Source: Monoglobus sp964442605 | GTDB lineage: Bacteria; Bacillota; Clostridia; Monoglobales; Monoglobaceae | DNA: 64,000 nt | Assembly: GCA_964442605.1 (NCBI GenBank) | Contig: CAYTZR010000001.1 | Location: 1-64,000, forward strand | Reading direction: 5' to 3' | Part shown: positions 8,709 to 18,700 of the stretch, piece after piece | Layout: each line of letters begins with the position of its first letter | How positions within the stretch are numbered: position 1 is the stretch's first letter | Notes under the pieces: generated by a model | Told to the model about the DNA's origin: nothing | Seen by the model: the letters and a program-made list of their open reading frames with translations, nothing else | The model's database searches: none | Made by a program: the position numbers and the translations under genes

Positions 8709-9362
8709 TTGATTGACATATTGACGGCTGCTATATTTATAATATTTATATGGCGCGGTTACAAAAACGGATTTTTAAAGTCCGCATATCGTGTTGCTGC
8801 ATTTATTCTCAGCATAATACTCGCATATGCGCTTTATCCTTATATTAAGAATATCATAATGTACAGCTCGATCGGCAGCGCCATAGGTTCTGTGATACAA
8901 ACAAAATATGTGGAGCCGGGACTTGCGGGCAATTTGCTTTCTGAGTCATCTCTGCCCGGATATATGCAAAGCATGGTGGCAAACGGGCAAATCGTTGTTG
9001 AAGACGCGCTGACCGGATTTATAAGCAATCTTGTAATAAATATTATTTCTTTTATCAGCGTGTTTATTGTCGTAAGGCTTCTGATTTTTATAATCGGAAA
9101 GCTGTTCGATATTATGTCAAGGCTTCCGGTAATAAGATTTTTTAACCGCGGTATGGGCGTTATCTTCGGGATTTGCGAAAGCATACTGATAATTTACCTG
9201 ATTTTGGCGCTTGTATACGCCGTAACGCCACTCAGACAAAACCCGCTGACACAAAAATATATTTCCGAATCAACACTTACCAAAAATATGTATGAAAACA
9301 ATCCGATTGTAACCCTGGTATCACCCACGGATTATGACAATCTGAGTTTAGGAGGAGAATAA
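8709..9362 (+). CDS. CvpA family membrane protein
   Basis: 217 aa with four predicted transmembrane helices. The start IDILTAAIFIIFIWRGYKNGFLKSAYR shows the D-x(n)-G-x-x-G-F pattern of CvpA, a family linked to colicin V export in E. coli and to envelope integrity in general. Start is TTG at 8709 with AGGGAGG seven nt upstream. The stop overlaps the rho ATG by one nt, so it is translationally coupled with rho. Confidence 0.85.
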   Translation: MIDILTAAIFIIFIWRGYKNGFLKSAYRVAAFILSIILAYALYPYIKNIIMYSSIGSAIGSVIQTKYVEPGLAGNLLSESSLPGYMQSMVANGQIVVEDALTGFISNLVINIISFISVFIVVRLLIFIIGKLFDIMSRLPVIRFFNRGMGVIFGICESILIIYLILALVYAVTPLRQNPLTQKYISESTLTKNMYENNPIVTLVSPTDYDNLSLGGE

Positions 9363-10801
9363 TGAATACAAAGGCAACAAGCAAACAGGAATTAAACAAA
9401 ATAGACTCAATGAAGATTTCCGAACTTAGGGAATACGCCAAATCCTTGGGCATAAAGGGTATTTTTAAACTAAAGAAAAAGGAGCTTGCGGAAGAGGTTA
9501 GAAATCACCTGAATAATCAAACGCAGACAGAGCACTCCAAACCCGAAGAAAAAGCGGTTCCCGTCAAAGTGTCTCCCGCCGAAGCAGCTTCCGCCGAAAC
9601 GAACTCCGATAAAAGCGTGAATAAACACGAAAAAAATCACACACCGCACGGCAAAACGCAAAGCACAGAATACAGTGACCCGGTTCGTAGAACAAACATT
9701 AAGGAAGGCATATTGGAGGTTCTGGAGGACGGCTACGGCTTCTTAAGATCCGACAATTACCAGTCGGGAGCGGATGATGTATATGTTCCGCAGGCTCAGA
9801 TAAGAAGATTTCGCCTGAAAACCGGCGACCACATTAAGGGAAACACCCGCATGCAGCACGAGGGGGAAAAATACGAAGCCTTGCTGTATGTCCAGTCTGT
9901 AAACGGCGATAAGGTTGACGCTTCAATACGCAGAAAGGCGTTTGAGGATCTGACACCTATTTATCCCACGGAAAGGCTCAGGCTTGAGACGGGCAGAACA
10001 GACTATTCAATGCGCATCATAGATATTATCGCACCTGTAGGAAAAGGTCAGAGAGGCATAATAGTTGCTCCGCCGAAGGCGGGCAAAACAACGCTGCTGA
10101 AAAATATAGCGAACAGCATAACTACCAACAATCCCGATGTTAAGCTTATCGTTCTGCTCATCGACGAACGTCCCGAGGAGGTTACCGATATGCAGAGAAG
10201 CATAAACGGTGATGTTATATTTTCAACGTTTGACGAAGAACCTCAAAACCACACAAAGGTTGCGGAAATTGTTCTGGAGCGTGCCAAAAGGCTCGTGGAA
10301 CACAAAAAAGACGTTGTAATCCTGCTTGACAGTATCACAAGACTCGCGAGAGCCTACAACCTGACAATAGCTCCGACAGGCAGAACCCTGTCCGGCGGGC
10401 TTGACCCCGGCTCTCTTTACAAGCCCAAAAGATTTTTCGGCGCGGCAAGAAATATCGAAGAGGGCGGCAGTCTGACAATTCTTGCGACAGCTCTTATCGA
10501 GACGGGAAGCCGTATGGATGATATGATTTATGAAGAATTTAAGGGCACGGGAAACATGGAGGTTCATCTTGACAGAAAGCTGCAGGAACGCCGAATATTT
10601 CCGGCGATAGACATAGCGAAGTCAGGAACCAGAAAAGAGGAGCTTTTGCTCACTCAGCGCGAAAAAGAGGCAGTATGGCGCATACGGCGCGCGCTTATGG
10701 GTCAAAACACCTCCGAGGTCACCGAAACATTGCTTAGGTACATCATCGGCTCGCAGAACAATGATGAGTTTATAAGCGTCATAGAAAGAACCTTAAAATA
10801 A
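9362..10801 (+). CDS. rho: Transcription termination factor Rho
   Basis: 479 aa. Hexameric RNA helicase ending transcription. Order: N-terminal helical Rho_N domain (residues 10-50), a charged, probably disordered insert (about 52-105), an OB-fold RNA-binding domain beginning EGILEVLEDGYGFLRS, and the ATPase core with Walker A PPKAGKTTLL, Walker B VVILLDSITRLARAYN and the Q-loop region RTLSGGLDPGSLYKPKRFFG. A low-complexity N-terminal insert is common in Clostridia and Actinobacteria. The GGAGG site lies in the end of the cvpA-like gene. Confidence 0.97.
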   Translation: MNTKATSKQELNKIDSMKISELREYAKSLGIKGIFKLKKKELAEEVRNHLNNQTQTEHSKPEEKAVPVKVSPAEAASAETNSDKSVNKHEKNHTPHGKTQSTEYSDPVRRTNIKEGILEVLEDGYGFLRSDNYQSGADDVYVPQAQIRRFRLKTGDHIKGNTRMQHEGEKYEALLYVQSVNGDKVDASIRRKAFEDLTPIYPTERLRLETGRTDYSMRIIDIIAPVGKGQRGIIVAPPKAGKTTLLKNIANSITTNNPDVKLIVLLIDERPEEVTDMQRSINGDVIFSTFDEEPQNHTKVAEIVLERAKRLVEHKKDVVILLDSITRLARAYNLTIAPTGRTLSGGLDPGSLYKPKRFFGAARNIEEGGSLTILATALIETGSRMDDMIYEEFKGTGNMEVHLDRKLQERRIFPAIDIAKSGTRKEELLLTQREKEAVWRIRRALMGQNTSEVTETLLRYIIGSQNNDEFISVIERTLK

Positions 10802-10871
10802 AAGTATATTTAATAAAAAGACTTTAATAAAAAAGATTTTTGAACAAATACTATATATCGGGGGATGAATT

Positions 10872-11990
10872 ATGAAGAAATCAGCTTTGATTATAATAGG
10901 TACAGTTATACTGACCGCCTTTACATTTTGTTTTGGCGGTATAGCCATGGCGGATAATTACGGATACAATAACAATAAAAATACGACTTTCGGAACAGCC
11001 GCAAGTACATCCGAAAAAGAAAGCGGTACTGCCGACAGCTCATCCTCGGGCGCACCGGCATGGGTAAACGAGCTTTACTCGACGCCTTCCCCGGCGCCCA
11101 CGACAGCGCCCACGGCAGACCCCAACGCCACACCTGAGCCAACACTTGATCCCAACAGCACGCCCGAGCCAACCGCAAAACCAACCGAAACACCGGCGCC
11201 TTCCGCTGTGCCGAGTGAAATAAAGGCGGGTACGCCGGAAGCGGAAACAGTAAAGGTGCCTATACTGCTTTATCACCACATATCAGACGAATTTGACATG
11301 ACAAACGCGATTTCCATTATATCGCCGAGGGACTTCAGGCTGCATATGACAGCGATAAAAACACAATATACACCCATAAGTCTCAGAGATTACGTTGAAT
11401 TTGTCAACTGTACGGATGGTTCTGAGGTCATACCCCAAAATCCTATAATTGTCACGTTTGATGACGGCTATCTATCCAACTATGAAGTGGCGTATCCGAT
11501 TCTTAAGGAGCTGAATATTCCCGCTACAATATTTGTTGTCACCGACACGGTAGGCGAGATTGCCGGAGAGGGAAAGGTTAACTACAGCCACTTTACATGG
11601 GAGCAGGCAAAGGAAATGTATAACAGCGGGCTTATTGATATTCAGTCACACACAAACGACCATGTAATGCTTGGAAATCTGGACAGCGATACCGTGAGCT
11701 ATGAGCTCAGAAAATCTAAATATCTTATAGAAAAAAATGTCGGAAACACCTGTGATATGATAGCCTATCCCTATGGCTCGTACTCCGCTTCGAATATCGA
11801 ATCCGCCAAAAAGGCGGGCTATACGGCTCAATGCCTTGTAGGCGATGACACGAGTGATATAGATTACGAGGTTAATATTCCCCGCGATGGAGTGATGAAT
11901 ATGACAAGAATAACCGTAAGCGGAACCATGGGTAATGTAAATATTATAGAGCTTGTAAGAAAAGCCGCGGCAAATAAAATAATAGAATAA
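10872..11990 (+). CDS. Secreted polysaccharide deacetylase with Pro/Thr-rich linker
   Basis: 372 aa. A signal peptide (about residues 1-27) is followed by a Ser/Thr-rich stretch and a linker of about 45 residues made of repeats such as DPNATPEPT and DPNSTPEPT (near 75-115). The NodB homology domain has VTFDDGY near 198 (catalytic Asp and metal Asp), the metal-binding SHTNDH near 260, and YPYGSYS near 300. This fits an extracytoplasmic carbohydrate esterase family 4 enzyme of the PgaB/IcaB-like type that removes acetyl groups from cell-wall or exopolysaccharide GlcNAc. The linker probably spans the wall. Confidence 0.88.
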   Translation: MKKSALIIIGTVILTAFTFCFGGIAMADNYGYNNNKNTTFGTAASTSEKESGTADSSSSGAPAWVNELYSTPSPAPTTAPTADPNATPEPTLDPNSTPEPTAKPTETPAPSAVPSEIKAGTPEAETVKVPILLYHHISDEFDMTNAISIISPRDFRLHMTAIKTQYTPISLRDYVEFVNCTDGSEVIPQNPIIVTFDDGYLSNYEVAYPILKELNIPATIFVVTDTVGEIAGEGKVNYSHFTWEQAKEMYNSGLIDIQSHTNDHVMLGNLDSDTVSYELRKSKYLIEKNVGNTCDMIAYPYGSYSASNIESAKKAGYTAQCLVGDDTSDIDYEVNIPRDGVMNMTRITVSGTMGNVNIIELVRKAAANKIIE

Positions 11991-12011
11991 TAAAACAAAG
12001 GAGTCGATAAA

Positions 12012-12320
12012 ATGTCTGTAATCATATTAACCAATGAAAATTTTGAACAAGAGGTTATAAATTCGGAAAAACCTGTGCTGGTTGACTTTTGGGCATCATG
12101 GTGCGGACCATGCCGAATGGTTTCGCCTATTGTTGACGAAATCGCGGAGGAGGTCTCAGGCATTAAGGTTGGCAAGGTGAACGTGGACGAGCAGCAGAGT
12201 ATAGCAGCGAAATATGAAGTTATGTCCATCCCCACGCTGATTTTGTTTAATGGCGGAGCGCCTGTTAAAAAGACTGTCGGAGCAATGCCTAAGCAGCAGC
12301 TGCTTGATTTTATTAAGTAA
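12012..12320 (+). CDS. trxA: Thioredoxin
   Basis: 102 aa. Small disulfide reductase with active site WASWCGPCRM near residues 29-38 and a conserved cis-Pro (MSIPT). AAAGGAGT lies before the ATG. The next gene, encoding its reductase, starts two nt after the stop, so the pair forms a complete NADPH-thioredoxin system. Confidence 0.97.
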   Translation: MSVIILTNENFEQEVINSEKPVLVDFWASWCGPCRMVSPIVDEIAEEVSGIKVGKVNVDEQQSIAAKYEVMSIPTLILFNGGAPVKKTVGAMPKQQLLDFIK

Positions 12321-12321
12321 T

Positions 12322-13218
12322 ATGACATACGACACAGTAATCATAGGAGCCGGAACCGCCGGAATGACTGCCGGTATTTATCTTGCGCGCCGCGGCAAAA
12401 ATGCCGTTATCTTAGAGAGCGGAACATACGGCGGACAAATAATAAATTCGGGGCGTGTGGAAAATTATCCCGGGATAAAAAGTATTTCCGGGTTTGACTT
12501 TGCCACACAGGTGTATGAGCAGCTTCTTGAACACGGAGGAAAAGTAGAATACGGCAAGGTCACGGATATTAATATACATGGGAACCGCAAAACGGTTGTG
12601 ACAACCGACAGGGAATATAACTGCAAACAAATAATCATCGCGTCGGGCGCAAGAAACAGACCCATGGATATTGACGGCGAGGAAGCTCTTATAGGACATG
12701 GTATCTCATACTGTGCAAATTGTGACGGAGCCTTTTACAAAAATAAAGTTACAGCTGTTTACGGCGGCGGAAACACCGCTCTTGATGACGCGGAATTTTT
12801 GTCGGGCTTGTGTAGCCGTGTCTATCTTATACATCGCCGCTCGGAATTCAGGGGTGATGTTGCAGCCGTCAAGCGTCTTAAGCAAATGGATAACGTACAA
12901 TTCGTGCTTGATTCTACGGTTGAAGGACTGATAAAAAACGACAGCGGAATGCTGTCCGGGATAGTTATAAAAAATAAAATAACCGGCGAATGTTCAGAGC
13001 TTGCGGTTAACGGTCTTTTCGTCGCGATAGGACAAATACCGAATACGGAATTCCTGAAAGGAAAGGTTGAACTTGACAAATACGGTTATGTAATAGCCGG
13101 CGAGGACTGTAAAACCGCTGTAGACGGGGTTTACGCGGCGGGAGACTGCCGGACAAAGCTCCTGCGCCAGCTTGCCACCGCCGCAGCAGACGGTGCGGTG
13201 GCGGCACAGGGCTGTTAA
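12322..13218 (+). CDS. trxB: Thioredoxin-disulfide reductase
   Basis: 298 aa, a low-molecular-weight flavoenzyme. FAD-binding GAGTAGMTAG at the N terminus, redox pair in CANCDG near residue 132 (the family usually has CATC), NADPH-binding GGGNTALDDA, and a C-terminal AAGDCR FAD motif. The ATG at 12322 follows trxA by one nt; its likely ribosome site lies inside the trxA end. Confidence 0.95.
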   Translation: MTYDTVIIGAGTAGMTAGIYLARRGKNAVILESGTYGGQIINSGRVENYPGIKSISGFDFATQVYEQLLEHGGKVEYGKVTDINIHGNRKTVVTTDREYNCKQIIIASGARNRPMDIDGEEALIGHGISYCANCDGAFYKNKVTAVYGGGNTALDDAEFLSGLCSRVYLIHRRSEFRGDVAAVKRLKQMDNVQFVLDSTVEGLIKNDSGMLSGIVIKNKITGECSELAVNGLFVAIGQIPNTEFLKGKVELDKYGYVIAGEDCKTAVDGVYAAGDCRTKLLRQLATAAADGAVAAQGC

Positions 13219-13295
13219 ATTAAAGTATCATGACTTGCGCAGATGCTTTCAATATTATACACAACAATCAAGCACAACATAATTACTATTTTTCG

Positions 13296-15440
13296 TCAGC
13301 TTTCTCCTATATCCTTCATACTGAGGCTTATACGTTTCTTTTTGGAGTCTACCGATAATATTCTTACTTTTACAACATCCCCGATTGACACAGCGTCAGT
13401 CGGGTGCTTTATATACTTATTTGAGAGCTGTGAAATATGAACCAAACCGTCTTGATGCACGCCGATATCCACAAATGCGCCGAAATCGATAACGTTCCTA
13501 ACGGTTCCGGTCATAATCATGTCAGGCTTTAGGTCATCTATACTCATGACATCCTGCCTTAAAATGGGCTGTTGAATATCATCTCTTGGATCGCGACCGG
13601 GCTTTTGAAGCTCCTTTATAATATCCTTTAGAGTGGGTACTCCCACGCCAATTCTTTCCGCAAGACTCTTAATTCCGATGCCCTTTGCCTTTTCATTGAG
13701 CTCGCTCAAGCCGTCTCCTATACTGTCATATCCGCACTCATTAAGCAGCTTTTCTGCAGCCTCATAGCTCTCGGGGTGAACCGATGTGTTGTCCAAAATA
13801 TTTTTGCCGTCCGTAATACGCAAAAATCCCGCACATTGTTCAAACGCCTTAGGTCCCAGCTTACTGACCTTGAGCAGCTGTTTCCTATCGGTAAACCGCC
13901 CGTTTTCCTCCCGGTATGTGACAATATTCTTCGCGATAGCTCCGCTTATTCCCGACACATAGCCCAGCAAGGGCGCAGAGGCTGTGTTAAGGTCGATACC
14001 TACGCTGTTTACAACATCCTCTACAACACCGCTGAGAGCCTCAGACAAACGTTTCTGATTCATATCATGCTGATACTGCCCAACTCCTATCGCCTTTGGC
14101 TCTATTTTCACCAGCTCCGCAAGAGGGTCTTGTATGCGTCTCGCTATGGAAACAGCGCTTCTTTGTGTTACGTCAAAATCGGGAAATTCTTCTGCCGCCA
14201 GCTTTGAAGCGGAGTATACAGAGGCTCCCGCCTCATTTGTAATCAGATATTTAACCTTGCAGTTTGGAATGGATTTTATAAGCTCCGCTGTAAAAATTTC
14301 AGTCTCCTTAGACGCGGTTCCGTTTCCGATTGAAATCAGATCAACGCCGTACTTCGCAATAAGCTGTTTCATAAAATCAGCCGCCGCCTTTTTTTGGCTT
14401 TCCGAATGTGTGATATAAATGACACCGGTATCAAGAACCTTTCCCGTGCCGTCAACAACACCGACCTTGCAGCCGGTACGATAGCCGGGATCAAGCCCTA
14501 TTACCACCTTATCCTTTATTAGAGGCTGCATAAGCAGATTGCGCAAATTTGTCTTAAACAGCTTTATCGCCTGCTCTTGGGCGTTCTCCGTGAGTTCGCC
14601 GCGGATCTCACGCTCTATTGACGGAGCAATCAGCCTCTTATACGAGTCCTCGATTGCCGCCTCAAGATACTTATGCCCGTCGCTCTGCTCCCTGCGCTTT
14701 AAAAAGCTTAAAATTCTGTCGGTATCGGGAGCTATCCCCACGCTTAAAAATTTTTCCTTCTCGCCTCTGTCTATCGCAAGAACGCGGTGAGGAGCAATTT
14801 TTGACACTCCCTCGCTGAAATCATAGTACATTTCATATACCGACTCCTCTTCCGAATTTACAGCTCTTGAATTAATAACGCCGGTCTTAAAAGTAATATC
14901 TCTTATCCTCTTTCTGTAGCCGGCGTCATCGGAAATCGCCTCGGCTATTATATCCATAGCTCCGCTTATCGCATCATCCGCCGTTAATACCTCATTTTCT
15001 TCGTTTATATATTCCGCCGCCTTTTTTTCAATTTCCAAATCTGGAAAAAGTCCCGAATGCATAAACTCTGACAGCGGCTCAAGCCCTCTTGCCTTTGCAA
15101 TTGTGGCTCTTGTTTTTCGTTTGGGCCTGTAAGGGCGGTATAAATCCTCAATCTCATTCAGCTTCTCAGCCTTGTCTATCGCAGCCGCAAGCTCAGGTGT
15201 AAGCTTGCCCTGTTCATCGATTATTCGCTTTACATCCGCCTTTCGTTCCATCATATTCCTAAGATACGCAAGCCTTTCGTTAAAGCCGCGCAGGACTTCA
15301 TCATTCAGCTCTCCCGTGGCCTCTTTTCTGTATCTGGAAATAAAAGGGATGGTATTGCCCTCATCAATTAGCTTTATTGTGTTTTCCGCCTGCCACAATT
15401 GAATTTTAAATTCTGCGGCAATGCTTTTAATTATGTCCAT
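13296..15440 (-). CDS. tex: Tex-family RNA-binding transcription accessory protein
   Basis: 714 aa, normal Tex length. Order: N-terminal helical Tex_N region, an RNase H-like YqgF domain beginning with GLDPGYRTGCKVGVVD (near 317), two helix-hairpin-helix regions (around 490-560), and a C-terminal S1 RNA-binding domain starting GTVRNVIDFGAFVDIGV (near 643). Tex binds nucleic acid and affects expression of various genes; its exact role is not settled. Convergent with trxB, with a 77-bp gap holding nothing notable. Confidence 0.94.
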   Translation of the reverse strand: MDIIKSIAAEFKIQLWQAENTIKLIDEGNTIPFISRYRKEATGELNDEVLRGFNERLAYLRNMMERKADVKRIIDEQGKLTPELAAAIDKAEKLNEIEDLYRPYRPKRKTRATIAKARGLEPLSEFMHSGLFPDLEIEKKAAEYINEENEVLTADDAISGAMDIIAEAISDDAGYRKRIRDITFKTGVINSRAVNSEEESVYEMYYDFSEGVSKIAPHRVLAIDRGEKEKFLSVGIAPDTDRILSFLKRREQSDGHKYLEAAIEDSYKRLIAPSIEREIRGELTENAQEQAIKLFKTNLRNLLMQPLIKDKVVIGLDPGYRTGCKVGVVDGTGKVLDTGVIYITHSESQKKAAADFMKQLIAKYGVDLISIGNGTASKETEIFTAELIKSIPNCKVKYLITNEAGASVYSASKLAAEEFPDFDVTQRSAVSIARRIQDPLAELVKIEPKAIGVGQYQHDMNQKRLSEALSGVVEDVVNSVGIDLNTASAPLLGYVSGISGAIAKNIVTYREENGRFTDRKQLLKVSKLGPKAFEQCAGFLRITDGKNILDNTSVHPESYEAAEKLLNECGYDSIGDGLSELNEKAKGIGIKSLAERIGVGVPTLKDIIKELQKPGRDPRDDIQQPILRQDVMSIDDLKPDMIMTGTVRNVIDFGAFVDIGVHQDGLVHISQLSNKYIKHPTDAVSIGDVVKVRILSVDSKKKRISLSMKDIGES

Positions 15441-15462
15441 ATTATTCTCCTAAACTATGAAT

Positions 15463-15642
15463 TTATTTTGTGACCGTAACAAGGTTCTTTTGTTCATCCC
15501 ATGCAACGGAAAAATTAAACATTTCGCTCAAAAATCTAATCGGCAGCAAATCATCCGATACGGTTATTCCGCTTGCGTATGCAACGGGAACCGCAGTCAT
15601 AATTATACACACAATCAATATTAACCCAATTATTTTCCTCAT
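15463..15642 (-). CDS. Tiny secreted protein, half copper-amine-oxidase-N-like domain
   Basis: 59 aa, below usual ORF cut-offs. It starts with a clear signal peptide (MRKIIGLILIVCIIMTAVPV, cleavage after AYA) and leaves a mature peptide of about 35 residues containing LPIRFLSEMFNF and VAWDEQKNLVTVT. That matches the core of the copper amine oxidase N-terminal-like domain (PF07833), a non-catalytic surface module common in Clostridia that normally needs about twice this length. A good GGAGG site (15653-15657) precedes the ATG. It may be a remnant of a longer protein or a real mini-protein. Lies between polC and tex, same strand. Confidence 0.7.
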   Translation of the reverse strand: MRKIIGLILIVCIIMTAVPVAYASGITVSDDLLPIRFLSEMFNFSVAWDEQKNLVTVTK

Positions 15643-15656
15643 ATTTCGATTACCTC

Positions 15657-15743
15657 CTTAAAATGAAATCTGTGAATATTTGAGTGTAATACTATTGCCA
15701 TAAATCTTCATATTTCTACCACTTCCTTAAAATGAAATCTGTG
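15657..15743. repeat. Direct repeat copying the end of polC
   Basis: The sequence TTAAAATGAAATCTGTGA occurs at the polC 3' end and again about 67 bp downstream of it near 15658-15676, in each case preceded on the plus strand by a similar CATATTTC...CC stretch. On the minus strand the second copy gives a possible 17-codon ORF (MKIYGNSITLKYSQISF) ending like PolC (SQISF). Confidence 0.7.
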
Positions 15744-18700
15744 AGCTTTCGGGAAGCTCGCTCAGCACCCCGTTTTCAGAAAGAATATCTATAACCGTCT
15801 TGGTAACGCCGGATCTTGTCTTTAAATCTTCAACCGACATAAAGTCTCCGTCCTTCCGCGCCTCGGCTATTGCCTCAGCCGCGCTTGTTCCCACTCCCGA
15901 AAACGCGTTAAGAGGCGGTATTATCTTGCCGTTTTCCTTGCTGAACTTATACGGATGGCTTTTATACAGACTCACGGAACCAAAATCAATGCCACGCTCA
16001 TACATTTCATGGCATATTTCCAAAATTGTAAACAGGTTTTTCTCGTTGGCTGTGGCAGAGTTTCCCTTTACCTTTATCTTTTTCATCTCCTGAATAACCT
16101 TTTCTTCACCGTTTGCCATAATTGCCGCGTCAAAAAGATCCGCTCTTACGGTAAAGTACGCCATATAAAATTCTGTGGGGTAATGCACCTTAAAGTACGC
16201 AATTCTGAACGCCATCATCACATAGGCGGCAGCGTGCGCCTTAGGAAACATATACTTTATTTTTTTGCAGGATTCTATATACCATTCCGGAATATCTTTT
16301 TCCCTCATCGCATTTTCAAATTCCGCGGGCATACCTTCTTTGGCTGCTCTGCCCTTTCTGACAAACTCCATTATCTTAAACGCTATATCAGGCTTTAAGC
16401 CGTGCAAGATGAGATAAGTCATAATATCATCACGAAGTCCTATAACCTCTGAAAGCGTCGCGATATTATTTTTTACCAAATCCTGAGCATTATTAAGCCA
16501 AACATCGGTTCCATGGGATAGACCGGATATAATAAGCAATTCAACAAAGCTGTGCGGCATTGTATCAACAAGCATACCGCGTACAAAGTTTGTTCCGAAC
16601 TCAGGCACTCCGAAGGTTCCAACCTTACTGTCTATCTGCTCGGGAGTTACGCCAAGAGCCGCAGTACTGCTGAAAATACTCATGGTTTCAGGATCATCAA
16701 GAGGTATTTCAAGAGCGTTAACACCCGTTAAATCCTCCAACATTCTGATTGTTGACGGGTCGTCATGCCCGAGAATATCCAACTTAAGCAGGTTATCATG
16801 TATTGAGTGGAAGTCAAAATGTGTTGTAATTATATCCGACTCCTTTTTGTCAGCCGGGTGCTGAATCGGTGTGAAATCATGAATATCCATGCTTTTCGGG
16901 CACACTATAATTCCGCCGGGATGCTGACCGGTGGTTCGCTTTACATCAACAATACCTTTTGAAATGCGTTTAAGCTCCGCCTCGGGAGGAGACATTTCTT
17001 TTTTCTCATAATATTTGCGAGCAAACATTATTGCGGTTTTGTCCGCGATTGTGCTGATTGTACCCGCTTTAAAGACATATTCCTCTCCAAACAGCTCCCC
17101 TACATACTTGTGCGCTGTCGCCTGATACTCGCCTGAAAAGTTAAGATCAATATCCGGAACCTTGTCACCCTTAAATCCCAAAAATGTTTCAAACGGAATT
17201 GTCAAACCGTCCTTTTTAAGAGGCGTTCCGCACTTTGGACAATTTTTGTTCGGCATATCCACACCTGTTGGATACTCGCCGTTTTCATAAAACTTGCTGT
17301 ATTTGCATTTCGGACAAACGTAGTGCGGACACAGCGCGTTAACCTCGGTTATCCCCGACAAAAACGCCACGAATGATGAGCCGACACTTCCGCGGCTTCC
17401 TACAAGGTAGCCCGCCTCGTTTGACTTTTTAACCAGCTTATGAGCTATCATATACATTACCGAATATCCGTATTTAACTATGCAATCAAGCTCTCTTTCC
17501 ATCCGTTCCTCGACTATCGGCGGCAAAATGTCTCCGTATATATCATGTGCTTTTTTGTGGCACATATCAATCAAATCCTGCTCGCAGTTTTCGATTGTAG
17601 GTGGGTATGAGCCATCCTTTACGGGCTGTATATCATCAATCATATCGGCAATTTCCAATGTGTTGTCAATCACTATTTCCTCGCACCTGTCGCCTAAATA
17701 GCTGAACTCATCCATCATCTCCGAGGTAGTTCTCAGATAAAGCGGAGCCTGATTATCCGCGTCCTCAAAGCCCTGTGCTCCCATAAGCACACGGCGATAC
17801 ATCTCATCCTTAGGATCTAAAAAGTGTACATCGCAGGTAGCAACAGTCTTGCGTCCCACGCTATCGCCTATGGCGACAATTTTTTTATTTATTTCAATCA
17901 GTTCATCATCGTCCTTGACCTGACCGTTTCTCTTCATAAACGCATTGTTTCCAAGCGGCTGAATTTCCAAATAGTCATAAAATTTCGCAATCTCTCTTAG
18001 CTCTTCATCCGATTTCTTGTTTATAATCGCACGGTAAAGCTCACCGGATTCGCAGGCGGAGCCTATAATTATACCCTCATGATATTTATGGAGCAAGCTC
18101 TTTGGTATACCCGGACGTCTGTAAAAATAATCAAGATTTGACATTGAAATCAGCTTGTACAAATTTTTAAGACCGACATAATTCCTAGCGAGCAAAATTA
18201 TATGGTATTTTCTGTCCTTTACCCTCGGGTCGTCCTTTGGGAGCGCCGGAATTTGGGCATCTAATTCAGCAGCGGTCTTCCACTCCGTCATTTCCATCAT
18301 TTTTATAAAACAATACGCAGTGGCGGTAGAGTCAGCGACAGCCCTGTGATGGTTATTAAGCTCAACTCCCAAACGCCGGCACATAATATCAAGCTTATGC
18401 TCCCTTTCGTTCGGAAAAAGCTCTCTTGACATTTTCAATGTGTCAACCGTCTTATTGGGAAAGTATAAACCCAAACGCCTCGCATTGGCATATATAAAGC
18501 TCATATCAAATCTCGCGTTGTGCGCCACCATTACCGCATCGCCGCAAAATTTTTTAAACCTCGGCAAAACCTCGCCTATATTAGGCATATCCTTTACCAT
18601 CTCATTGGTTATTCCCGTAAGATTGGTTATATCCTCGGATATTTCACAACCGGGATTTACAAGCTGCGAAAAGTTATCTATAATCAAGCCGTCCTTAATC

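Noticed and set aside
15470..15661. Plus-strand 63-codon ORF
   Set aside because: Antisense to the 59-aa secreted protein, which has a signal peptide and ribosome site.
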